Shown here piece after piece: positions 52,440 to 60,967 of a stretch of DNA of 64,000 bases. Both the position numbers and the translations under genes were made by a program. The DNA comes from Streptomyces olivochromogenes (GTDB lineage: Bacteria; Actinomycetota; Actinomycetes; Streptomycetales; Streptomycetaceae), in NCBI RefSeq assembly GCF_001514115.1, contig NZ_KQ948478.1, positions 50,012-114,011 of the forward strand. Reading direction: 5' to 3'. The notes under the pieces are model-generated. The model saw only the letters and a list, made by a program, of their open reading frames with translations, did no database searches and was not told where the DNA came from. Every line of letters begins with the position of its first letter. The first letter of the stretch is position 1.

Positions 52440-53774
52440 TCAGGCGCGGTTCGGTGCCGACTCCGACTCGGGCTTCGGCTCCGGCTCCGGCTCCGGCTCC
52501 GACTTCGGCTCGGCGAGAGGCGCTGCCGCGCGGCGGGGAAGCAGCAGCGGGGTCGCCAGCAGGAGCACGCCGGCTAGGCCGATGGCCGTACGCGGGCCGA
52601 GCAGGGCGCCCAGCACGCCCCAGACGGCCGTCAGGAGCGCGGTCGAGGCCTTGGTCGTCACCGTCCAGGCGGACAGTGTGCGGGTGATCCGGTCGGTCGC
52701 GGTGCGCTCGAGGCGGTAGGTGGCGTAGACGGGGTTGAAGACCCCGCAGCAGAAGATGAGCCCGAGCTCGACACCCATCACCAGCAGCAGCCCTCCGGTG
52801 CCCGGTCCCAGGAAGGCCAGGCCGACGGGCCAGAGCGCGCGCAGCGCCCCGGTCACGACCAGGACCTGGTGCTGTCCGAACCGGGTGACGAGCGGTCGGG
52901 CCAGTCGCGAACCGAGCAGCCCGCCGATCGAGGGCGCGGCGAAGGCGAGGCCGTACTGCCACGGTGTGAATCCGATTCGGCCGAGCATCAGGACGGCAAG
53001 CAGCGGCTGGGTGGCCATCACCAGGCCGTTGAACAAGGCGGTGTTGAAGAACAGCGGTCGCAGCGTCGCGTCGGCGAGGATGTACCGCCAGCCGTCGAGC
53101 AGGTCCCGGGCCCGCAGGCGCGCGGCTTCCCGGCGCTCGGGCCGCGGCTCGTGCCGGCCCGTCGCGCGGATGCCCAGGGCCGAGAGCAGGTAGCTGACCG
53201 CGTCGGCCAGCACCGTCGCCACCGGGCCGAGGAGCGCGATCGCCGCGCCGCCCAGCGGCGGTCCGATGATCGTGGTCGTCCAGTCCGTGGACTCGAATCG
53301 GGCGTTGGCGACGAGCAGGTCCTCGGCCGGCAGCAGGGTCTTCAGGTACGCGCCTGAGGCGGCGCGGAAGGTGATGTCCGCCGCCGCGACGACGACCGAG
53401 ACCAGCAGGAGCTGAAGGAAGGTGAGCACGCCGAGCGCGAACGCGGCGGGGATCGTCAGCAGCGCCGCGAACCGCACCAGGTCCATCGCGATCAGTACCG
53501 GCCGCTTGCGTCGGAACTCCACCCACGGGCCGAGCGGCACCGCCACGGCCGCGCCCACCGCAGCCCCCACGGAGGAGAGCGCGGCGACCTCGGCCGGTCC
53601 GGCGTGCAGCACGCGGATGGCGATCAGCGGGAAGGCGCCGAAGGCGAGCCACGTGCCGAGCGCGCTGGTCCCGTACGCTCCCCACAGCCACCCGAACCGC
53701 CACCCCAGCCGATGTCCGAGCAGATGTCCCAGCCGATGTCCGAGCAGATGTCCCAGCCGGTGTCCGCTCCCCAT
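52440..53774 (-). CDS. MFS transporter (drug-efflux type)
   Basis: A 444-residue membrane protein with about twelve hydrophobic segments. Motif-A-like V-E-F-R-R-K-R-P-V-L follows the second, and G-P-P-L-G-G-A-A-I-A-L-L lies near the fifth. The layout matches the DHA3/MdfA-like exporters of Streptomyces. The N terminus G-H-R-L-G-H-L-L repeats comes from a 24-bp DNA repeat, and the last 20 residues alternate Glu/Pro/Ser. It is divergent from the LysR gene and presumably controlled by it. Cargo unknown. Confidence 0.88.
   Translation of the reverse strand: MGSGHRLGHLLGHRLGHLLGHRLGWRFGWLWGAYGTSALGTWLAFGAFPLIAIRVLHAGPAEVAALSSVGAAVGAAVAVPLGPWVEFRRKRPVLIAMDLVRFAALLTIPAAFALGVLTFLQLLLVSVVVAAADITFRAASGAYLKTLLPAEDLLVANARFESTDWTTTIIGPPLGGAAIALLGPVATVLADAVSYLLSALGIRATGRHEPRPERREAARLRARDLLDGWRYILADATLRPLFFNTALFNGLVMATQPLLAVLMLGRIGFTPWQYGLAFAAPSIGGLLGSRLARPLVTRFGQHQVLVVTGALRALWPVGLAFLGPGTGGLLLVMGVELGLIFCCGVFNPVYATYRLERTATDRITRTLSAWTVTTKASTALLTAVWGVLGALLGPRTAIGLAGVLLLATPLLLPRRAAAPLAEPKSEPEPEPEPKPESESAPNRA
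53706..53765 (-). repeat. 24-bp tandem repeat in the MFS N-terminal coding region
   Basis: Two and a half identical 24-bp units (53706-53729, 53730-53753, partial 53754-53765) encode the octapeptide G-H-R-L-G-H-L-L repeated. The frame is preserved, so copy number could vary without breaking the gene. Confidence 0.85.
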
Positions 53775-53875
53775 GCCCGACGCCCTTCGCCACTCACCCG
53801 CACAACCGATTCGCGTTCGGTGGCAATCAAAGCGAGCACCGTACCCAGGGATCAAACAACCACAGGGCCGTCGGC

Positions 53876-53892
53876 CACAACCATCGGTTGTG
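53876..53892. promoter_or_regulatory. palindrome CACAACC-ATC-GGTTGTG
   Basis: Perfect 7-bp arms, 16 bp before the LysR start and within the divergent MFS/LysR spacer; a further half-site ACAACC occurs at about 53857. Likely LysR binding site. Confidence 0.65.
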
Positions 53893-53908
53893 CTCGTAGG
53901 ATATCGGC

Positions 53909-54847
53909 ATGGACCTCGACATCGTCCGGACCTTCGTCGTCGCCGCCGACGCAGGGCAGTTCCAGGAGGCCGCCGCCGAGCTGGCGGTCACCCAGCAGGC
54001 TGTCTCCAAGCGCATCGCCGCGCTGGAGCGCAACCTCGGTGTTCGGCTCTTCACCCGCACCGCGCGCGGCGCCGAGCTCACCATCGACGGGCAGGCGTTC
54101 TTGCCCCACGCGCGCGAGCTGCTGCGCGTCGCCGAGCGCGCGGTCGCGTCCGTGCGCCCCGGCCGCCGTCCGCTGCGCGTCGACGTGATCGCCTCGCGCG
54201 GCGCGGCGGCGGGCCTGATGCGCGGCTTCTACCGCGCGCACCCCGAGATCGACCTCGACGTGGTGATGCTGTTCGACATCGAGACGGCCGTCGCCGCCAT
54301 CCGGTCCGGTGCGATCGACGCGTCCTTCCGCGCCGTCGCCGCGCCCGGCCGGCCCCTTCCCGAGGACATCGAGTCCGTCCGGGTGCTCGACGAGCCGCTC
54401 GAGCTCCTCACCGGCCCCGCCCACGCGCTGGCGGGCGCCAGGTCGGTGACTGTCGCTCAGCTCGCCGGACACCGGATCTGGATGCCCGGCATCGTCCCCG
54501 GTACCGAGTGGGCCGCCTACTACGACGACCTCGTCGCCGAGTTCGGCCTCACCATCGAGGCGACGGGCCCCAACTTCGGCTCCGACGCGCTCCTCGACAC
54601 CGTCGCCGACACCCCGGCCCTGGCCACCTTCATGGGCGGGCACACCCGCCTCGTCTGGCCCTCCGGCCACGGCCTGCGCCGCATCCCGGTGACCGACCCG
54701 ACGCCCGTCTACCCGCACTCGCTCCTCTGGCACCGCGACAACCCCCACCCGGCGCTGGGCACCCTCCGCGCCCATCTCGCCGCCACAGCGACCGGCCACG
54801 ACGCCACCGGGACCTGGGCGCCGAGCTGGGTGATTTCGTCCCGCTGA
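53909..54847 (+). CDS. LysR-family transcriptional regulator
   Basis: A 312-residue regulator. The N-terminal winged HTH reads M-D-L-D-I-V-R-T-F-V-V-A-A-D-A-G-Q-F and A-V-T-Q-Q-A-V-S-K-R-I-A-A-L-E-R-N-L-G-V-R-L-F. A substrate-binding domain follows with the usual L-R-V-D-V-I start at about residue 90. LysR proteins act on a divergent neighbour, here the MFS transporter, in response to a small molecule, so it probably tunes efflux. Confidence 0.93.
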   Translation: MDLDIVRTFVVAADAGQFQEAAAELAVTQQAVSKRIAALERNLGVRLFTRTARGAELTIDGQAFLPHARELLRVAERAVASVRPGRRPLRVDVIASRGAAAGLMRGFYRAHPEIDLDVVMLFDIETAVAAIRSGAIDASFRAVAAPGRPLPEDIESVRVLDEPLELLTGPAHALAGARSVTVAQLAGHRIWMPGIVPGTEWAAYYDDLVAEFGLTIEATGPNFGSDALLDTVADTPALATFMGGHTRLVWPSGHGLRRIPVTDPTPVYPHSLLWHRDNPHPALGTLRAHLAATATGHDATGTWAPSWVISSR

Positions 54848-55291
54848 CCGGCGGAGTCCACAACGACGTCACGCGGCCTCTGCCTCTGCTGTCTCTGCTG
54901 CTCGATACGATTCCGCCGGTCCGCGGGCGGGTGGGTCCGTCAGCGCCGCAGACCCGACTCACTTCTCGCCGACCACGGCTACGACCACGACGTCTGCCGC
55001 GACCAGGTCCCTGCCGCATCACCCACCGACAACTCAGAGCATGACGGTGGCCGTTGTCAGCCATGGCGTGCCTTTCGTTCGGTTTCCGCGGGCAGATTCT
55101 CGGCGGTCACTTGGCCGCCCGGGCTTCGGCGGCTTCCAGGGTGGCGAGTTGGCAGCGGGGTTCGGCCCAACTTAGTGATCTTTCGGGCACGATCCGGCCA
55201 TGGGATTTGGCCTCACTCAGGTCGAGCGGCATGCTGATCCGACACGCCGGGTTCGACGCGCGGGCCTGGCATCGGGGTGGGGAGAATCGCG
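54848..55291. other. no convincing gene
   Basis: About 440 bp between LysR and the TmrB-like gene. A leftward stretch ending at 55107 reads W-A-E-P-R-C-Q-L-A-T-L-E-A-A-E-A-R-A-A-K and may be the end of a lost gene, but the rest has no coding character. Confidence 0.4.
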
Positions 55292-55837
55292 TTGATCGTC
55301 TGGGTGAACGGTGCGTTCGGCAGCGGGAAGACCACGCTCGTGGACGAGTTGCGTCCTCGTTGGCCCGAGGCACTGGTCTATGACCCGGAGATGGTCGGCT
55401 TCGTGCTGCGGGAGATCGTGGAGGTGCCGACCGGCGACTTCCAGGATCTTCGGTTGTGGCGGCGACAGGTTGCCGACCTGGCGGTAGGGCTGATCGAGGA
55501 GTACCGCCGCCCGGTCCTGGTCCCCATGACCGTGGTCAACCCCGGGTATGTCGGCGAGATTTTCGGCGCGTTGAAGTACGCGGGCATCGACCTTCACCAC
55601 TTCTTCCTCAAGGTCTCTCGAGAGGTCTTGGAGAAGCGAATCGACGGGCGAATCTTCTTCCCTGATGATCCCGAGCGGGAGGAGCAGGTCCGACGCTGGG
55701 TCAAGGACAGGATTGAACCGTGCATGGCCGCGGTCGACACCCTGCCCGGTGACACGGTGTTCCTGGACGGAGAGCTGACACCGCCGGAGTTGGCCGACCA
55801 GGTGTTGGCCCGTATCGGGGTGGGTTCGGAGAGGTAG
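55292..55837 (+). CDS. TmrB-like P-loop ATPase/kinase
   Basis: A 181-residue P-loop protein starting I-V-W-V-N-G-A-F-G-S-G-K-T-T at the very N terminus. It continues V-Y-D-P-E-M-V-G-F-V-L-R and R-I-D-G-R-I-F-F-P-D-D-P as in the TmrB (tunicamycin-resistance) group of small kinases. The TTG at 55292 is chosen: GGGGAG lies seven bases upstream and the protein then starts as relatives do. A GTG five codons earlier overlaps that site. Members bind ATP and may modify or sequester antibiotics. Standalone gene. Confidence 0.8.
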   Translation: MIVWVNGAFGSGKTTLVDELRPRWPEALVYDPEMVGFVLREIVEVPTGDFQDLRLWRRQVADLAVGLIEEYRRPVLVPMTVVNPGYVGEIFGALKYAGIDLHHFFLKVSREVLEKRIDGRIFFPDDPEREEQVRRWVKDRIEPCMAAVDTLPGDTVFLDGELTPPELADQVLARIGVGSER

Positions 55838-56041
55838 GACACCCGGGCGTCGCGAACGGCGCCCGGGGTACGGCCAGTCGAGCGGGTGGACGGCTTCCGG
55901 AGCGAGCGCCGGGATCAGGTCGAGCCCGGCGTACGGCCCGACTCGTCTGCCTCTATCTCGTTTCGCGGGTCAAAGGGGCGCACTGGCGCACTGAACAGGG
56001 CCGAAAGGTCTCCAGACTCACACCCTCGACCGTACCGGTGT

Positions 56042-56650
56042 TCACTCGGCCGTGTCGGCGTTCAGGGGATGCGGATGTGTCCCGGCCTGCAGGCCGTCCA
56101 TGAGGAGCCTGATCTGTCGGTCGGCCTGGCCTTTCCAGTCTCCGGCCACGTCCAGGCGGAGGAGCCCACTCATGGCCAGCACCACATCGGCTGTCTCAAG
56201 GTCGGACCGAATCGTTCCGGCGGCGACGCCCGCGGCGACAAGGGTGTCGATCGTGTCGAAGACCTGCGCGTACGACTCCGACGCCCATGCTCCGCTGGAG
56301 GGCCCCACGCTCCGCAACGCTTCGGACATGTGTTGCTTCGCGACCAGCAGACTGGCCAATCGGGCCATCCACTCGCGCAGTGCCTGGTGCGGCGGCAGCG
56401 TCCTGAGGAGCTCGTCCGCTGTGGAGCACATCTGCTCCACCTCGTGCTGATAGGTGGCCAGGACGAGGGCCTCCCGCGTCGGAAAGTGCCGGTAGAGAGT
56501 ACCGATGCCCACCCCGGCAGCTCTGGCGATGCTGTCCAGCGGTGCGTCCTTACCTGTGCGAGTGAACTCCTCCAGCGCTGCCGCCAAGAGCTTCTCCCTG
56601 TTACGTCGGGCATGGGCGCGCATGGGTTGCGCAGGTCCTTGTTCGTGCAT
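56042..56650 (-). CDS. TetR-family transcriptional regulator
   Basis: A 202-residue repressor. The HTH reads R-E-K-L-L-A-A-A-L-E-E-F-T-R-T-G-K-D-A-P-L-D-S-I-A-R-A-A-G-V-G-I-G-T-L-Y-R-H-F-P-T-R-E in shorter overlapping pieces, the standard TetR pattern. The C-terminal part is the helical TetR_C_33-like type. Two palindromic operators lie in the 155-bp spacer to the divergent aldo/keto reductase. Confidence 0.92.
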   Translation of the reverse strand: MHEQGPAQPMRAHARRNREKLLAAALEEFTRTGKDAPLDSIARAAGVGIGTLYRHFPTREALVLATYQHEVEQMCSTADELLRTLPPHQALREWMARLASLLVAKQHMSEALRSVGPSSGAWASESYAQVFDTIDTLVAAGVAAGTIRSDLETADVVLAMSGLLRLDVAGDWKGQADRQIRLLMDGLQAGTHPHPLNADTAE

Positions 56651-56720
56651 CCGTGCTGCCCTCCAGACCGGCGCGCCGACCGAACGACAGCCGCCGAGAT
56701 CTCACCCTCGCTTGCTTAGC

Positions 56721-56762
56721 GGAGGATCCTCCACTAACGTCCCACATACCGGAGGATCCTCC
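56721..56762. promoter_or_regulatory. twin TetR operators, GGAGGATCCTCC twice
   Basis: Identical 12-bp perfect palindromes at 56721-56732 and 56751-56762, centres 30 bp (about three helix turns) apart. The second extends to CATA...TATG outside. Thirty-bp phasing fits cooperative binding of two dimers on one face. Confidence 0.85.
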
Positions 56763-56805
56763 GTTATGTGTGTCATGGTACAGCCACATCGAACGGAGAC
56801 ATCCC

Positions 56806-57747
56806 GTGAGCAAGACTTCACTCGGTGGCCTCACCACGTCGTCCCAGGGGCTCGGATGCATGGGAATGAGCGAGGGGTACGGCCCGACCAGTTGGGACGA
56901 CGCGATCGACACCATCCGTCGCGCCCTGGACCTGGGTGTCACGCTCATCGACACCGCCGACGCCTACGCCTTCGGCCACAACGAGGTGCTGGTGGGCCGA
57001 GCCATCGCCGGTCGTCGGGACGAGGCGCAACTCGCGACGAAGACGGGTATCGACCGTATGGGCAGCGACACTTGGGTGCTGCGCGGGGAGGCGAACTACA
57101 TCAAGCGCGCGTGTGACGCCTCCCTCATGCGTCTGAGCGTCGACCACATCGACCTCTACTACCTGCACCGGCCTCCGCAGACAGCAGAGATCGAGGAGTC
57201 CGTCGGGGCCATGGCAGAGCTGGTGAAGGCGGGAAAGATCCGGCACATCGGCCTGTCCGAGGTCGATGCCGCGCTCCTGCGGCGCGCCCACGCCGTTCAT
57301 CCGATCGCTGCGGTGCAGAGCGAGTACTCGATCTGGTCCCGCGATCCCGAGACGGCGGTCGCGGACTGCCTGCGCGAACTGGGTGTGGCACTGGTGGCGT
57401 ACTCGCCACTCGGCCGAGGCTTCCTGACGGGCACGGTCGATGTGACATCACTGGCGCCGGGCGACGCCCGCAATCGGCTTCCCCGCTTCCGGACGACGGC
57501 CAACCAGGTCATCGCGGACGCCGTCCGCGCACTGGCGGAGGAGAAGGGTGTCGCTCCGGCCCAGCTGGCGCTCGCCTGGGTGCACGCACGCAGTGAGCAC
57601 CTCGGCATTCCCGTGGTGCCCATCCCGGGAACCAAGCGCGTGAAGTGGCTGGAGCAGAACGTGGCCGCCGCTGACATAGAGCTGACGGCCGACGAGATCG
57701 CCACGCTCGACGGGCTGGCCGCGCAGGCGGTGGGCGGGCGCTACTGA
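56806..57747 (+). CDS. aldo/keto reductase
   Basis: A 313-residue TIM-barrel NADPH enzyme. The catalytic tetrad is Asp49 and Tyr54 (D-T-A-D-A-Y), Lys79 (A-T-K-T-G) and His in Y-Y-L-H-R-P. The cofactor end I-P-G-T-K-R-V-K-W-L-E-Q-N is normal. It reduces aldehydes or ketones, often from oxidative or xenobiotic stress. The GTG at 56806 follows CGGAGAC; 51 in-frame codons upstream cross the operators and are rejected. Controlled by the adjacent TetR. Confidence 0.93.
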   Translation: MSKTSLGGLTTSSQGLGCMGMSEGYGPTSWDDAIDTIRRALDLGVTLIDTADAYAFGHNEVLVGRAIAGRRDEAQLATKTGIDRMGSDTWVLRGEANYIKRACDASLMRLSVDHIDLYYLHRPPQTAEIEESVGAMAELVKAGKIRHIGLSEVDAALLRRAHAVHPIAAVQSEYSIWSRDPETAVADCLRELGVALVAYSPLGRGFLTGTVDVTSLAPGDARNRLPRFRTTANQVIADAVRALAEEKGVAPAQLALAWVHARSEHLGIPVVPIPGTKRVKWLEQNVAAADIELTADEIATLDGLAAQAVGGRY

Positions 57748-57869
57748 GCGATGAGGGGAGACCGTGCCGCTCCGGCGTGGCACATCGGCCCCCGCACCCG
57801 AGGGAGAGGGAGGCATGGCGATCACGTAGTACGGTCACGCACGACGGCGGACGCTGGAAGGGGAGCCAC

Positions 57870-58838
57870 ATGAACCAGACGTCGGACGAAGCCGCGCGCA
57901 TCGAGGACGCGGCGCTCACCCGTGCCGCGCAGGCGGGTGAGGCCACCGCCCTCGGCCTGCTGCTTGAACGGCACCAGGCAGGTATGCGCGCGGTGGCGCT
58001 GAGCATTCTGGGACCGGGGCCCGACGTCGACGACGTGGTCCAGGACGCGGCTGTGACCGCGCTCCGCCACGTGGGCGACGTCCGCGACCCGGCGGCCGTG
58101 GGCGCATGGCTGCGGATGATCGTGCGCAACGCCAGCCGTTCCCTGTTGCGATCCTCCGTCCCCGTCCAGCCGATCGACGACCTGCACCTGCCTGCCACGG
58201 ACGCCGGTCCGGAGCGGTGGCTGGAGCGGCACGCGATGCGGGACTGGATCTGGGAGGCCATCGAAGAGCTGTCCCCAGCGCTACGCCTGCCCCTGGTGCT
58301 GCGTCACTTCAGCACCGGCGTCACTTCCTACGAGCGGATAGCCGACGCCTGCGGGGTCCCGGTCGGCACGGTCCGCAGCCGGCTCAACCAGGGGCGGGCC
58401 AAGCTCGCGACAGCCCTCGCCGCCACGGCGGACGCCCCGCACGGAAACACCGCACAGCGCCTCCGCGCCAGCCGTGTCGAGGCACACGAGACACTGGCCG
58501 CCGCCGAGAGCGGACGCTTCGGCGCGCTGATGACGGAGCGCTGGTCGCCCGAGATCGCCCTGCTCAGGGGGAACGACCCAGTGGGCGGCAGGAGCGTCCT
58601 CGCGCGCGGCATGGACGGTGACCTCGAGGCCGGCGTACGACAGCGCCTGGTCCATGCCGTGGCCGGACGGTCCCTTGCCGTCTGGGAGATGGACCTCCTC
58701 AGCCCCGCCGACAACCCCGACCACTGCCCGCCCTCGGTGGCCTGGCTGATGACCCTCGACGACGCCGGTCGTCCGCACCGGCTGCGTCTCCTGCATCCAA
58801 GGCCGGTGCAGGCCCTCCAGTCGCTCACCCTGATGTGA
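57870..58838 (+). CDS. ECF sigma factor with SnoaL-like C-terminal extension
   Basis: A 322-residue sigma factor. Region 2 is A-L-G-L-L-L-E-R-H-Q-A-G-M-R-A-V-A-L and D-V-D-D-V-V-Q-D-A-A-V. Region 4 is L-P-L-V-L-R-H-F...G-V-P-V-G-T-V-R-S-R-L-N-Q-G. After residue 215 a domain of ~100 residues (W-E-M-D-L-L-S-P...) resembles NTF2/SnoaL folds but lacks the ECF41 D-G-G-G-K motif. AGGGGAG precedes the ATG. It is followed after 85 bp by an alpha/beta hydrolase on the same strand, a possible target. Confidence 0.85.
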   Translation: MNQTSDEAARIEDAALTRAAQAGEATALGLLLERHQAGMRAVALSILGPGPDVDDVVQDAAVTALRHVGDVRDPAAVGAWLRMIVRNASRSLLRSSVPVQPIDDLHLPATDAGPERWLERHAMRDWIWEAIEELSPALRLPLVLRHFSTGVTSYERIADACGVPVGTVRSRLNQGRAKLATALAATADAPHGNTAQRLRASRVEAHETLAAAESGRFGALMTERWSPEIALLRGNDPVGGRSVLARGMDGDLEAGVRQRLVHAVAGRSLAVWEMDLLSPADNPDHCPPSVAWLMTLDDAGRPHRLRLLHPRPVQALQSLTLM

Positions 58839-58923
58839 CGGGCGTCACGTGGTCCGGGTCGAACTTCGTCCTCTCTGCAGCGTCATGCCGGTGTCATCGA
58901 CACCTGCCCGATACGGAGACCCC

Positions 58924-59829
58924 ATGACCACCTCTGCGACCGAACCTCTGGCCGCCGGAACGCACACCGTCGAGATCGACGGAGTCGTGCAGCGCTACCA
59001 CGTCCACGGCACGGGTCCGGTGTGCGTCGCGCACTCCGGCGGACCTGGCATCGACTGGGAGTACCTGCGCATGCCCGCGCTGGAGCGGCATCTGACGATC
59101 GTCTACCCGGAGCCGATCGGCACCGGCGGCTCCGGCCGCCTGCCCTCCCACCCTCACGGCTACACCCGGGCCCGCTACAGCCAGTTCCTCGGGGCGCTGA
59201 TCGAACACCTCGGCGTCCCCGAGGTGTACCTGCTGGGCCACTCGCACGGCGGCTTCGTCGCCCAGTACCACGCCCTGCACCACCCCGAGCTCATCGCCGG
59301 GGTGATCCTCTACGAGAGCGCGCCGCTGACCGGTCCCGAACACGGCGCCGAGGCCATGCGCCTGGTCCAGTCGTTCGCCGCGCTCCACGCCGACCACCCC
59401 GAACTCCCCGAGGTCCTGGCCGCGTTCCAGGCGATCCCCACCATCTCCGACGACGCACAGATGACAGCCGTCGCCAGGGGGCTGCTCCCCGCGTACTTCG
59501 CCGACTACTGGGGGCGCGAGGAGGAGTTCGCTCCCATGCGGGCCTCGGTGCGGGCCGCGCACATCTCCGGGCTGGACGAGAACCTCTCCCCACACGTCAT
59601 CGACGACCGTGCGGACCTCGGCTCACTCACCGTACCGACCCTCGTCGTCGTCGGCCGCCATGACGTCATCTGCGGGGTGCGATGGGCCGAGGAACTCCAC
59701 CTGCTGATCCCCGGATCGGAGCTGCTGATCCTGGAGAACAGCGGGCACTTCGGTCACCTCGAGGAGCCGGAGGCCTTCTCGCAGGCGGTGACGCGTTTCG
59801 TGACGGCCGCGAACTCCTCTGACCACTAG
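58924..59829 (+). CDS. alpha/beta hydrolase, proline-iminopeptidase-like
   Basis: A 301-residue Ser hydrolase. The oxyanion region is H-S-G-G-P-G-I-D (like HGGPG of iminopeptidases), the nucleophile Ser107 lies in G-H-S-H-G-G, the Asp in G-R-H-D-V-I and the His in N-S-G-H-F-G-H. The second motif suggests peptide or amide bonds as substrate; ester or lactone hydrolysis is equally possible. Cytosolic. Directly behind the ECF sigma factor. Confidence 0.9.
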   Translation: MTTSATEPLAAGTHTVEIDGVVQRYHVHGTGPVCVAHSGGPGIDWEYLRMPALERHLTIVYPEPIGTGGSGRLPSHPHGYTRARYSQFLGALIEHLGVPEVYLLGHSHGGFVAQYHALHHPELIAGVILYESAPLTGPEHGAEAMRLVQSFAALHADHPELPEVLAAFQAIPTISDDAQMTAVARGLLPAYFADYWGREEEFAPMRASVRAAHISGLDENLSPHVIDDRADLGSLTVPTLVVVGRHDVICGVRWAEELHLLIPGSELLILENSGHFGHLEEPEAFSQAVTRFVTAANSSDH

Positions 59830-59919
59830 GTCATTTGAGCGAAGCCGGGACGGACGGTCCGGCGTGAGGCTCGTCTCGCAATGCTCGTGGAATCGACGTG
59901 GACGAGGCGGGGCGCTGTG

Positions 59920-60190
59920 TGAGCCGCCTCGTCCATCCGGCGAGAGCGAGATGCCTGCTTCCGTTCAGGGAGTCCTTCTCCCTTGAGGCGCCGGCGGGGC
60001 ATCACGAGGCCGCTGCCCGGGCAGCCGCCGTCGGCGGTCGTAGTGCTGTTCCCGACGGCGGCCGTGGCCCCGCACTCTTCCCACGCCGTGCAGTCGGCAC
60101 GGTTGCCCAGAAGCGGCCGGCGGACCGCGACGACCCGGCGGCTGTCGCCGTCGTTGACGGTCTGGTAATGGGCGAAGCATGCGGGGCCGA
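59920..60190 (-). pseudogene. IS5-family transposase fragment
   Basis: A leftward frame gives T-A-W-E-E-C-G-A-T-A-A-V-G-N-S-T-T-T, A-D-G-G-C-P-G-S-G-L-V-M-P-R-R-R and then E-G-L-P-E-R-K-Q. This closely follows the W-E-E-S-G...A-D-G-G-Y-P-G-T-G-L-V-x-P-H-R-R stretch of IS5 transposases. Both ends are lost. The fragment at 16200 comes from the same subgroup. Confidence 0.65.
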
Positions 60191-60440
60191 AGCGCGAGTC
60201 GGGGACTGAGGTGGCCGATCATGCGGTCGGCCGCGGACTTCGAGGCGCCGAACACCGGGGCGCGCCAGGGCAGGGCCGCCGGGTAGCTCGCGGCAACGCA
60301 CTTGTCGGCAGCGTCGACCGTTGCCCCAGCGAGCCCGAACGGTCCAACGCCCACTACCGCGCCCACCGCATGACCTGGAGCGAACTCGCGCTCACCGCTG
60401 TGCGCGGGGCGCCCTCAAGTCCGCTTGTTCCGCAACCGTG

Positions 60441-60926
60441 TCAGTCCTCCTCCTGCGACCTTCGCGTTGCGTGTCGCCGCGCGCACCGGGCACGAGCGGC
60501 GTCGTGGGCGCTGCGCAAAAGCTCTACGACCGTGTCCGTCGTCCTCTCACCAGGATTGACGACAGAGATCCAGCCGAGTGCCCCGTATACCGGGTGCGGC
60601 ATCACGGTGTCGGCCGCCGCGTAGTCGCGAGGTCGGGTGAGGCTGCGCGGCTCCTCCCCCGTGAGCTCCCGGAACGTCGCGCGGTCGACATGGATGTTCA
60701 GGCGCCAGCGGCCTGGAGAGTCAAGGTCGGAAACGGCGTCGTCAGGATAGTTCTTGGTGACGATGGTCCCGTAGGGCTGGACGTTCTGAGGCGCCCGGCC
60801 GTCGGGGGCGTAGGAGAAGAACGCATCCCCCCACACGAGTTCGGGGAAGTCGCCGCCCTGCTCCGGGACAACCACGAGCGCGCCGACGAAGCCTCGCACG
60901 GTGTCGATGATCTGTTCCATACTCAT
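60441..60926 (-). CDS. DUF6194 family protein
   Basis: A 161-residue soluble protein. Recognisable segments are V-W-G-D-A-F-F-S-Y-A-P-D-G, Y-G-T-I-V-T-K-N-Y-P-D-D and F-R-L/W-R-L-N-I-H-V-D-R-A-T-F, then H-P-V-Y-G-A-L-G-W-I-S-V-V-N-P. This is a complete DUF6194 domain, of unknown function. The last 30 residues are Arg-rich and probably disordered. It is divergent from the double-MerR gene, which makes a regulator-target pair likely. Confidence 0.88.
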   Translation of the reverse strand: MSMEQIIDTVRGFVGALVVVPEQGGDFPELVWGDAFFSYAPDGRAPQNVQPYGTIVTKNYPDDAVSDLDSPGRWRLNIHVDRATFRELTGEEPRSLTRPRDYAAADTVMPHPVYGALGWISVVNPGERTTDTVVELLRSAHDAARARCARRHATRRSQEED

Positions 60927-60967
60927 GGTTCAAGCATCACCTTCAAGTGCTTATGTGGGGTTGGCTG

